A stretch of DNA of 11,635 nucleotides, taken from assembly GCA_031394045.1 (NCBI GenBank), contig JANMWN010000095.1, positions 1-11,635 on the forward strand. The letters run 5' to 3'. The notes below the pieces were generated by a model. It was given only the letters and a program-made list of their open reading frames with translations, had not been told where the DNA came from and made no database searches. This document shows, piece by piece, positions 5,329 through 11,635 of this stretch (positions within the stretch are counted from its first letter, which is position 1; each line of letters starts with the position of its first letter). Both the position numbers and the translations under genes were made by a program. This DNA is from JANYIP01 sp031394045 (GTDB lineage Bacteria; Actinomycetota; Actinomycetes; Prado026).

Positions 5329-6227
5329 GGACTCTCGGCAGGGTTCTGGTCAGGGTGCTCGTCCCGCTGCTGGTGGCGGCCGGGCTCCTCGTACCCGGCC
5401 TGGAGCCGGCCGCGACGGCCAGCACGAGTACCGGGACCCCTGGCTACTGCACGGACGCGACCGGTGTGACCGTGGTGGTGGACTTCCAGGAGCTCGGCGG
5501 CGGGGTGGTGATCCGCTGCTTCCCGCACCCGACGTCGAGCAGCACCGGTCTGGCCGCCCTGCAGGGCGCCGGGTTCACGCCGACCGGAACGCTCGGGTTC
5601 GGCCTCGGCTTCATCTGCCGCATCGAGGGCCAGCCGACCATGACCGACGAGAAGTGCATCGATACCCCACCGGCGACCGCCTACTGGTCGTACTGGTACG
5701 CGCCCAACGGTGGCAGCTGGAAGTACAGCGATCTCGGCGTGAGCAACCACAAGGTGATCCTCGGTGGCTTCGAGGGCTGGTCCTTCGCCAAGGACAAGAC
5801 GTCGGCGACCGTCCCTCCGCCCCGGGTCGCCCCCCACCACTCGATCACCACGCCGACCCCGACTGCGAGGCCCACGACGGAGCCGGCGGCGACGCCCACC
5901 ACCCAGCCGACCAGCCACTCGACCGCTGTTCCCACCCTTGGTGCGAGTACCACGTCGGCTCCGTCTCCGGCGTCTCCGGCGTCTGCCGGGGCCACGGCTC
6001 CGGCAGCCGTGACGACGACATCAGGGTCGACGCCGAGCGGCGGTACCGGCGTCGCGGCGGGTACCGCCTCAGGTCCTCCTATCTCGTACTCGGTAGCGCG
6101 ACGCGAGTCGGGCAACGGGTCGGCCACTGGCGCGATCGCTGGGCTGGCACTCGTGGTTGCGGCCCTGGGAGCCGCCGGGGCGGTTGCCCTGCGCCGTCGC
6201 CGCGATCGAGCTGCCGAGGGCGGCTGA
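5325..6227 (+). CDS. Membrane-anchored four-Cys-domain surface protein, putative partner of the LPDTG protein
   Basis: The protein has 300 residues. The GTG at 5325 overlaps the previous stop (GTGA), with GGGAGG 6 nt upstream, so translation is probably coupled. Residues 1–34 form a signal peptide. Residues 42–157 form a compact domain with C42, C65, C98 and C111 and motifs ATGVTVVVD, AGFTPTGT, CRIEGQPT, PPATAYWSYW and GGSWKYS. It matches the C-terminal domain of the secreted protein encoded at 1617–3239 nearly position for position. A Thr/Pro/Ser-rich stalk (about 160–262) follows, then one membrane helix (about 267–289) and RRRRDR inside. The small domain resembles in position and size the beta domain of transcobalamin (DUF4430-like), but that fold link is inferred. 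With the LPDTG protein it would make a two-part cobalamin clamp at the surface. Confidence 0.85.
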   Translation: MRTLGRVLVRVLVPLLVAAGLLVPGLEPAATASTSTGTPGYCTDATGVTVVVDFQELGGGVVIRCFPHPTSSSTGLAALQGAGFTPTGTLGFGLGFICRIEGQPTMTDEKCIDTPPATAYWSYWYAPNGGSWKYSDLGVSNHKVILGGFEGWSFAKDKTSATVPPPRVAPHHSITTPTPTARPTTEPAATPTTQPTSHSTAVPTLGASTTSAPSPASPASAGATAPAAVTTTSGSTPSGGTGVAAGTASGPPISYSVARRESGNGSATGAIAGLALVVAALGAAGAVALRRRRDRAAEGG

Positions 6228-6231
6228 CCCG

Positions 6232-7392
6232 ATGACGAGGAGCCTGCCCCGTTCGCTGCACCCGGTCGCCTGGTGGGTGTGGGCGCTCGGGCTGGCCGCG
6301 GCCGCCAGCCGTACCACGAACCCGTTGCTGCTGGCGCTGATCCTCGGCGTCACCTGCCTTGTGGTGGCGAGCCGTCGTGGCGATGCGGTGTGGGCGATGG
6401 GGTTCCGGTACTACCTGATCTTCGGCGCCTTCGTGGTGACCATGCGGGTCGTCTTCCGGATCATCTTCGGTGGCGGCAGCAGCGAGGGCGAGCACGTCCT
6501 GGTCAACCTGCCCACCGTCCCGCTGCCGGGCTGGGCGGCCGGGATCCAGCTCTTCGGACCGATCACCGCCGAGTCGTTGCTGGCAGGCTTCTACGACGGC
6601 CTGCGGCTGGCGACGATGCTGATCTGCGTCGGTGCGGCGAACAGCCTGGCCAACCCCAAGCGGCTGCTGAAGTCGGTCCCCAGCGCGCTGTACGAGGTCG
6701 GCACCGCGATCGTGGTGGCGCTGTCGGTCGCTCCCCAGCTGGTCGAGAGCGTGCTCCGGGTACGCCGGGCCCGCAGCCTTCGCGCCGGTCCGCAGAAGGG
6801 CGTCGGGGCTGTGCGGGGCATCATCATCCCGGTCCTCGAGGATGCGCTCGACCGGTCCCGCGCGCTGGCCGCGGCCATGGACTCGCGCGGGTACGGCCGT
6901 ACCGGCGACCAATCCAGAGCCAGTCGTCGGATCACCGGGGCCCTGGTCATCGGCGGGCTCCTGGGGATCTGCGTCGGGGTGTACGGGCTCAACGGCACTG
7001 CTCCGCGTTCCCTGGGTGCACCGATGCTGCTCGGCGGGCTGGCGCTGTCGGCGGTGGGCCTGCGGGTCAGTGGCCGGCGGGTGCGCCGTACCCGCTACCG
7101 CCCGGACGCGTGGCGCGCCGCCGAGTGGCTGGTCCTGTCCTGCGGTGTGGTCGCGATGGGGGTGAGCTTCTTCGCCAGCAGCCTGGACGCCAACAACCTC
7201 AACCCGTCGCTGGACCCGCTGGCCTGGCCGCAGGTGCCGTTGCTCGCCTCTCTCGGCGTACTCATCGCCGCGATACCCGCATGGGCGACGCCGCCGCCAC
7301 CCCCGGCGAGCATGTCTGAGCAGGTCGCACCGGTCGCGCAGGTCGCGGCAGGGTCCGCGAGCCTGCGCGCCGAGGAGATGGTTCCCCGGTGA
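6232..7392 (+). CDS. ecfT: ECF transporter transmembrane component EcfT (CbiQ family)
   Basis: The protein has 386 residues from the ATG at 6232, 4 bp after the preceding stop, with GAGGG 11 nt upstream. An upstream in-frame start at 6157 would lie inside the previous gene and is rejected. It is a hydrophobic protein with several N-terminal helices, a cytoplasmic segment and two further helices. The two coupling-helix motifs of the family are visible: RRARSLRAG (A-R-S at 180–182) and AMDSRGYGR (S-R-G at 218–220). These dock on the ATPases and transmit ATP-driven motion to the S component. A Pro/Ala-rich C-terminal tail of about 40 residues is an addition. It overlaps the ATPase gene by 4 bp (GTGA). 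Confidence 0.9.
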   Translation: MTRSLPRSLHPVAWWVWALGLAAAASRTTNPLLLALILGVTCLVVASRRGDAVWAMGFRYYLIFGAFVVTMRVVFRIIFGGGSSEGEHVLVNLPTVPLPGWAAGIQLFGPITAESLLAGFYDGLRLATMLICVGAANSLANPKRLLKSVPSALYEVGTAIVVALSVAPQLVESVLRVRRARSLRAGPQKGVGAVRGIIIPVLEDALDRSRALAAAMDSRGYGRTGDQSRASRRITGALVIGGLLGICVGVYGLNGTAPRSLGAPMLLGGLALSAVGLRVSGRRVRRTRYRPDAWRAAEWLVLSCGVVAMGVSFFASSLDANNLNPSLDPLAWPQVPLLASLGVLIAAIPAWATPPPPPASMSEQVAPVAQVAAGSASLRAEEMVPR

Positions 7393-9065
7393 TCGAGTTC
7401 GAAGACGTCTCGATCACGTACGCCGACGCCACCAGGCCCGTGCTGCGTCAGGTGAACCTCGTCGTGCCCGAGGGCGAGCTGTGCCTGGTCGTGGGCCGGA
7501 CCGGCTCGGGCAAGTCCACGTTGCTGGGAGCCATCAACGGGCTGGTCCCGCACTTCACCGGCGGACTCCTGGCCGGGCGCGTACGCGTCGCCGGCCGGGA
7601 CACCCGGACGTCGCCGCCGCGTGAGCTGGCCGACGTCGTGGGCGTCGTCGGGCAGGACCCTCTGGCTGGCTTCACCACCGACACGGTGGAGGAAGAGCTG
7701 GCGTACGGCATGGAGCAGCAAGGGATTTCGGCCGCTGTGATGCGCAAGCGGGTCGAGGAGACGCTCGACCTGCTGGGCATCGCGGACCTGCGCGCCCGCG
7801 CCCTGCGGTCCCTGTCCGGCGGCCAGCAGCAACGGGTCGCCATCGGGTCCGTGCTGACCGCGCATCCCAAGGTCCTGGTGCTCGACGAGCCGACGTCGGC
7901 CCTCGACCCGACCGCTGCCGAGGAGGTGCTGTCGGCGATCACCCGGCTGGTCCACGACCTGGGCACCACGGTGGTCATCGCCGAGCACCGGATGGAACGT
8001 GTGGTCCAGTACGCCGACCGCATCGTCCTCGTCGGTACGGACGGGTCGGTCGTGGCGGGCACCCCCGACCAGGTGCTCGCACTCTCCGGCGTCGCCCCGC
8101 CCATCGTCGAGCTGGGTCGCCTTGCGGGCTGGTCCCCGCTGCCGCTGTCCGTACGGGACGCCCGCCGCCTCGCCGGGCCGTTGCGCGAGCGGCTGGCCGG
8201 GATCGAACCGCCGAGCTCTGCGGCCGCTCACCCGGTCGTGGTCGGAACTGCCCCGTTGCTCGCGGCCCACGGTGTGACGGTCCGGTACGGCTCCGCTGTG
8301 GCCGTGCGCGAGGTGGACCTCGACCTTGCAGGGGGCCAGGTCCTGGCCCTGATGGGTCGCAACGGCGCGGGCAAGTCGTCGCTGCTGTGGGCGCTGCAAG
8401 GGTCCGGCCCACGGCAGGGTGGGACGGTGTCCGTCCGGGGCAAGGACCCCATGGTCGGGTCCGCCCGCGAGGCACGCGCCCTTGTCGGCCTCGTGCCCCA
8501 GACGGCGAGCGACCTGCTCTATCTCGAGACGGTCGCCGACGAGTGCCGGCAGGCCGACCTCGAGACCGGCTCCCGCCCGGGTTCGTGCGCCCTGCTGCTC
8601 GAGGACCTCGCCCCTGGCATCGAGAGGTCCCGCCACCCGCGCGACCTGTCCGAAGGCCAGCGGCTCTCGCTCGTGCTGGCCATCCAGATCCTCGCGGCAC
8701 CGGACGTGGTGCTGCTCGACGAGCCGACGAGGGGCCTGGACTACCACGCGAAATCGGGGCTGGCCCGGATCATCCGCGCGCTGGCCACGGCCGGCAAGGC
8801 GGTGGTGGTGTCGACCCACGACGTGGAGTTCGTCGCGTCGGTCGCCGACCGGGTGGTCGTGATGGCCGACGGCGATGTCGTCGCTGACGGGACGGCCGGG
8901 GACGTGCTCGCCGCCTCTCCGGCGTTCGCGCCGCAGGTGGCCAAGATCCTCGCCCCGCAGAGGTGGCTCACCGTTCGCCAGGTGGCTGAGGCACTCGCGA
9001 CGCTGGCCGCCCCTGCCGCCCCTGCCGCCGCTGCGGCCGCTGTCATCGCAGAGGGCTCGCGATGA
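7389..9065 (+). CDS. ecfA: Fused double ATPase of an ECF transporter (EcfA/EcfA')
   Basis: The 558-residue protein carries two ABC ATPase domains in one chain. Domain 1 has Walker A GRTGSGKST (36–44), Q89, signature LSGGQ (142–146), Walker B VLVLDEP (162–168) and H200. Domain 2 has Walker A GRNGAGKSS (323–331), Q371, signature LSEGQ (420–424), Walker B VVLLDEP (440–446) and H477. All catalytic elements are present in both, so both sites may hydrolyse ATP. The variant signature LSEGQ and a short helical subdomain mark domain 2. Such fusions replace separate EcfA1/EcfA2 subunits in many actinomycetes. An Ala/Pro-rich tail ends the protein. The GTG at 7389 overlaps the EcfT stop, with GAGGAG 11 nt upstream. 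Its own stop overlaps the next ATG (ATGA). Confidence 0.93.
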   Translation: MIEFEDVSITYADATRPVLRQVNLVVPEGELCLVVGRTGSGKSTLLGAINGLVPHFTGGLLAGRVRVAGRDTRTSPPRELADVVGVVGQDPLAGFTTDTVEEELAYGMEQQGISAAVMRKRVEETLDLLGIADLRARALRSLSGGQQQRVAIGSVLTAHPKVLVLDEPTSALDPTAAEEVLSAITRLVHDLGTTVVIAEHRMERVVQYADRIVLVGTDGSVVAGTPDQVLALSGVAPPIVELGRLAGWSPLPLSVRDARRLAGPLRERLAGIEPPSSAAAHPVVVGTAPLLAAHGVTVRYGSAVAVREVDLDLAGGQVLALMGRNGAGKSSLLWALQGSGPRQGGTVSVRGKDPMVGSAREARALVGLVPQTASDLLYLETVADECRQADLETGSRPGSCALLLEDLAPGIERSRHPRDLSEGQRLSLVLAIQILAAPDVVLLDEPTRGLDYHAKSGLARIIRALATAGKAVVVSTHDVEFVASVADRVVVMADGDVVADGTAGDVLAASPAFAPQVAKILAPQRWLTVRQVAEALATLAAPAAPAAAAAAVIAEGSR

Positions 9066-9901
9066 GTGTGCTGACCCTGCTGACGCCGCGCGTCCCGCGT
9101 CGCCCTGCCGGCGCGGTCCGGCTGAGCCCGCGCAGCGCCGGTGCCTTGCTGGTGGCCAGTGCCGCGGGCATCGCGATGTTCTGCTGGCCCCTGTTCGTCT
9201 CGGTCTCGGGTGCGGGGCTGGCACACAGCTCCGACGCTCCGCTGTTCTTCGTCCTGATCATGCCGTGCCTGGTCGGCATCGTCCTGGCCGAGATCTCCGA
9301 GGGCGGGATCGACTCCAAGGCACTGGCCATGCTCGGGGTGCTGGCCGCGATCAACGCCGCACTCCGTCCGCTCGGTGCGGGTACGGCTGGGATCGAGACG
9401 GTGTTCTTCCTGCTGATCCTCTCGGGGCGGATCTTCGGCGCCGGTTTCGGTTTCCTGCTCGGCTCGACCTCTCTGTTCGCCTCGGCGCTGCTCACCGGGG
9501 GAGTAGGCCCGTGGCTGCCCTTCCAGATGCTGGCCGCGGCCTGGGTCGGTCTTGGCGCCGGGCTGCTCCCGCGCTCCGTCCGTGGCTGGCGCGAGCTCGC
9601 GATGCTCGCCGGATACGGCGTCCTGTCCGCGTACTTCTACGGCACGATCATGAACCTGTGGTTCTGGCCGTTCACGACCGGGCTCGGCACCCAGCTGTCC
9701 TACCTGCCCGGTGGCTCGCTGGCGACGAACCTGCACCGATTCTTCCTCTTCGACGTGGCCACCTCGCTCGGCTGGGACACCGGGCGGGCGATCACCAACG
9801 TCATCGCCATCTGCGTGCTCGGGACGGCAGTGCTGGCGACGCTGCGGCGCGCGTCCCGCAAGGCTGCCTTCGACGTACCCGCGACGTTCGCCGGGGACTA
9901 G
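9062..9901 (+). CDS. ECF transporter S (substrate-binding) component, probably for a corrinoid
   Basis: The protein has 279 residues. The ATG at 9062 overlaps the EcfA stop and is preceded by AGAGGG. About six hydrophobic segments (starting near residues 26, 60, 87, 110, 150 and 250) are joined by short loops, and the chain carries LLTGGVGPWLPFQM and a Trp/Phe-rich stretch NLWFWPF. This is the plan of large actinomycete ECF S components that are encoded beside EcfT and a fused EcfA. S components bind a vitamin in the membrane and topple to release it inside. Cobalamin, or a precursor, is inferred from the riboswitch and the two surface proteins in the operon, in the manner of CbrT. The sequence alone does not fix specificity. 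The gene ends tail to tail with the regulator gene. Confidence 0.8.
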   Translation: MSVLTLLTPRVPRRPAGAVRLSPRSAGALLVASAAGIAMFCWPLFVSVSGAGLAHSSDAPLFFVLIMPCLVGIVLAEISEGGIDSKALAMLGVLAAINAALRPLGAGTAGIETVFFLLILSGRIFGAGFGFLLGSTSLFASALLTGGVGPWLPFQMLAAAWVGLGAGLLPRSVRGWRELAMLAGYGVLSAYFYGTIMNLWFWPFTTGLGTQLSYLPGGSLATNLHRFFLFDVATSLGWDTGRAITNVIAICVLGTAVLATLRRASRKAAFDVPATFAGD

Positions 9902-10410
9902 CTGCGATAGGCGGGTGCACGGCTCGCGGCCGGCCGCGGCGCTGCGGACAGCAGGGGCAGCACCCGCCAGGGGACCAGCACCGACAGGGCCACCACGCTC
10001 GTCGAGCGGGTGACGGCCGCTGACCGGTTGAGGGCCAGCAGGGAACGCTGCAGGTCCTCGTGCGACGCGGCCGCGATGCGGCACAGCACATCGCCGGTGC
10101 CGGTCGTCACGTACGCCTCGAGGATCCCTGGGATCGCCTCGAGGTCGGCGCGCACCTCGTCGAGGCCACCCTGGGCGATCTCCAGCGTCACGAAGGCGGT
10201 GACGGGGAACCCCGCGGCGGCGATGTCGATGTCGGGGCCGTAGCCGGTGATGACGCCCGCGGCCTCCATCCGGTCCAGCCGTGACTGCGCCGTGGCGCGG
10301 GCGACCTTGGCCTCGCGGGACAGCTCGAGCACCCCGGCCCTTGGCCGCTCCCTGAGCAGCTCGATCAGCCGCAGGTCCAGCTCGTCCAGCGGTGCACGGC
10401 TGTCCGTCAT
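9898..10410 (-). CDS. Lrp/AsnC-family transcriptional regulator
   Basis: The protein has 170 residues from an ATG at 10410 with GAGGAG 8 nt upstream. Residues about 7–58 form the AsnC-type helix-turn-helix: LDELDLRLIELL, then SREAKVARATAQSRLDRMEA with recognition helix, and GVITGY. Residues about 65–140 form the ligand-sensing RAM domain (AFVTLEIAQGGLDEVRADLE, VTTGTGDVLCRI). The last 25 residues are Ala/Pro-rich and probably disordered. Lrp/AsnC proteins form dimers and octamers and respond to amino acids. Divergent orientation to the 4-hydroxyphenylpyruvate dioxygenase gene suggests control of tyrosine/phenylalanine catabolism and of itself; this is inferred from context. Its stop overlaps the S-component stop by 4 bp, so it does not belong to the B12 operon. 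Confidence 0.93.
   Translation of the reverse strand: MTDSRAPLDELDLRLIELLRERPRAGVLELSREAKVARATAQSRLDRMEAAGVITGYGPDIDIAAAGFPVTAFVTLEIAQGGLDEVRADLEAIPGILEAYVTTGTGDVLCRIAAASHEDLQRSLLALNRSAAVTRSTSVVALSVLVPWRVLPLLSAAPRPAASRAPAYRS
9925..9938. repeat. 14-bp GC palindrome just inside the convergent gene ends
   Basis: CGCGGCCGGCCGCG is a perfect palindrome in the last codons of the regulator gene, 24 bp past the S-component stop. As RNA it could form a 5-bp stem with a CCGG loop on either strand. No U-run follows it. It is the only structured element near the convergent ends and might slow transcription, but it may also be chance at this GC content. Confidence 0.3.
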
Positions 10411-10553
10411 CGCTGCTCTCCTCGTACCTCGGCCTTCGGGACCTAGACAATCTGCCTATCTACTCGACGAGTATGGGGCACAAGTCGTGCAGTCTGACCA
10501 ACCCTTCGACGGGTACTTGCTCAACCCTGGCGGTGGGCGCCCATGATGGCGCC
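10411..10553. promoter_or_regulatory. Divergent control region between the Lrp-type regulator and hppD, with candidate operator
   Basis: This 143-bp gap is the most AT-rich stretch nearby (gacaatctgcctatctactc, 10445–10464). TACTCG-A-CGAGTA (10461–10473) is a perfect palindrome with 6-bp arms around one base, about the size of an Lrp/AsnC half-turn site. GCAC-AAGTC-GTGC (10478–10490) is a second, weaker dyad. Either could be the binding site through which the regulator acts on both genes. I see no confident -10/-35 pair on either strand. Confidence 0.45.
10536..10553 (+). repeat. GGCGCC hairpin directly before the hppD start codon
   Basis: GGCGCC (10536–10541) and GGCGCC (10548–10553) can pair around a 6-nt loop, ending on the base before the ATG at 10554. 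No Shine-Dalgarno sequence is recognisable here, so the stem occupies the ribosome-binding space. A GTG at 10533 is an alternative in-frame start but also lacks a binding site. Confidence 0.45.
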
Positions 10554-11635
10554 ATGACCGTGGAGCAGATGCTGACCCAGGAAGAGCGGCTGGACGGCCT
10601 GACCCTTGAGCAGCTCAAGCAGCTGGTCGGGCTGGTGGAGTACGACGACGCCACCGATCCCTTCCCGGTCACCGGGTGGGACGCGGTCGTCTGGGTGGTC
10701 GGCAACGCCTACCAGTCGGCCCAGCTCTTCCAGTCGACGTACGGCATGGAGCTCGTGGCGTACTCGGGACCAGAGACCGGCAACCGTGACCACCGTGCCT
10801 TCGTCCTCACCAGCGGGTCGGTGCGCTTCGTCCTCACCGGTGGCGTGGATCCCGAGAGCCCGCTGCTCGACCACCATCGGCGGCACGGTGACGGCGTGGT
10901 CGACATCGCGCTCGAGGTACCTGACGTCGACCGTTGCATCGCCCACGCCCGCGCCGAGGGTGCCACCATCCTGGAGGAGCCCCAGGACGTCACGGACGAG
11001 CACGGAACCGTGCGCATCGCTGCGATCGCGGCGTACGGGGACACCCGGCACACGCTGGTCGACCGGTCCCGCTACAACGGGCCGTACCTGCCCGGGTACG
11101 TCGCGCGCACGTCGACGTTCGTCCGCCGTCCCGGCGCCCCGAAGCGCTTGTTCCAGGCGCTCGACCACGTCGTCGGCAACGTCGAGCTCGGGCACATGGA
11201 CGACTGGGTCGACTACTACAACCGCATCCTCGGCTTCACGAACATGGCCGAGTTCATCGGCGACGACATCGCGACGGAGTACTCGGCGCTGATGAGCAAG
11301 GTCGTGGCCAGCGGCAACCACCGGGTCAAGTTCCCTCTGAACGAGCCGGCGCTGGGCAAGAAGAAGTCGCAGATCGACGAGTACCTCGAGTTCTACCGCG
11401 GCCCCGGTGCGCAGCACCTGGCACTGGCCACGGGCGACATCGTGATGACCGTCGACGCGCTGCGGGCCGAGGGAGTGGAGTTCCTCGCGACGCCGGACAC
11501 CTACTACGAGGACCCTGAGCTGCGACGGCGGATCGGCGAGGTGCGCGTACCCATCGAGGAGCTGCAGAAGCGCGGCATCCTGGTGGACCGCGACGAGGAC
11601 GGCTACCTGCTGCAGATCTTCACCAAGCCCATCGG
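10554..11635 (+). CDS. hppD: 4-hydroxyphenylpyruvate dioxygenase, C-terminus beyond the right edge
   Basis: The first 360 codons are present and the frame stays open to the edge. The enzyme turns 4-hydroxyphenylpyruvate, O2 and loss of CO2 into homogentisate in the cytosol, the second step of tyrosine breakdown. Family sequence is clear throughout: DPFPVTGWDAVVWVVGNA, YGMELVAYSGPETGNRDH, then the catalytic second vicinal-oxygen-chelate half with QALDHVVGNVE, YYNRILGF, KFPLNEPA, GPGAQHLAL and LLQIFTKPI. Two iron ligands are visible, H205 and H288. The third, a glutamate, should lie just past the window. The ATG at 10554 fits the normal actinomycete N-terminus. The gene is divergent from the Lrp-type regulator and unrelated to the B12 locus. 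Confidence 0.97.
   Translation, partial: MTVEQMLTQEERLDGLTLEQLKQLVGLVEYDDATDPFPVTGWDAVVWVVGNAYQSAQLFQSTYGMELVAYSGPETGNRDHRAFVLTSGSVRFVLTGGVDPESPLLDHHRRHGDGVVDIALEVPDVDRCIAHARAEGATILEEPQDVTDEHGTVRIAAIAAYGDTRHTLVDRSRYNGPYLPGYVARTSTFVRRPGAPKRLFQALDHVVGNVELGHMDDWVDYYNRILGFTNMAEFIGDDIATEYSALMSKVVASGNHRVKFPLNEPALGKKKSQIDEYLEFYRGPGAQHLALATGDIVMTVDALRAEGVEFLATPDTYYEDPELRRRIGEVRVPIEELQKRGILVDRDEDGYLLQIFTKPI

Noticed and set aside
6157..6231. Longer EcfT starting at 6157
   Set aside because: The extension lies inside the four-Cys protein gene and adds no family sequence; the ATG at 6232 fits operon spacing.
7095..9224. A minus-strand open frame of 709 codons opposite the ATPase gene
   Set aside because: Both ATPase domains on the plus strand are complete with all motifs; the opposite frame is Arg/Gly-rich shadow sequence.
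1..11635. CRISPR arrays, tRNA or rRNA genes, insertion sequences, phage attachment sites
   Set aside because: No regularly spaced repeats, RNA-gene signatures, transposase sequence or terminal repeats were seen.

Overview
The window is high-GC DNA with tightly packed, 4-bp-overlapping genes, frequent GTG starts, GC-ended codons, an LPDTG sortase substrate and an Lrp/AsnC–4-hydroxyphenylpyruvate dioxygenase pair. This points to an actinomycete (Actinomycetota). A Nocardioides-like Propionibacteriales member is a guess I cannot test here.

The centre (about 700–9900) is a corrinoid (vitamin B12) capture and uptake locus. Two cobalamin riboswitches lie back to back and divergent at 3359–3448 (minus) and 3558–3654 (plus), with their promoters between them. 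The minus riboswitch leads an operon of three genes. The first encodes a secreted 540-residue protein with a prenyltransferase-like alpha/alpha-toroid domain followed by a small four-cysteine domain, the domain order of animal intrinsic factor and transcobalamin. The second is a BtuF-like cobalamin-binding gene without a signal peptide, broken by a one-base deletion exactly at a perfect 12-bp inverted repeat. The third encodes a SRPBCC-fold protein.

The plus riboswitch leads a six-gene-length transcript of five genes: a toroid protein anchored by LPDTG, a four-cysteine-domain protein anchored by a C-terminal membrane helix, and a complete ECF transporter (EcfT, a fused double ATPase EcfA, and an S component). 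The two surface proteins look like the two halves of the secreted 540-residue protein, split and separately tethered. The model I infer is that the secreted and surface toroid/four-cysteine proteins trap corrinoids outside the cell and hand them to the ECF importer, with B12 repressing both operons.

To the right, the S-component gene meets an Lrp/AsnC-type regulator gene tail to tail, their stop codons overlapping in CTAG. The regulator is divergent from a 4-hydroxyphenylpyruvate dioxygenase gene (tyrosine catabolism) that runs off the right edge. A short palindrome in their shared intergenic region is a candidate operator. At the left edge only the first 22 codons of an unidentified minus-strand gene are present.
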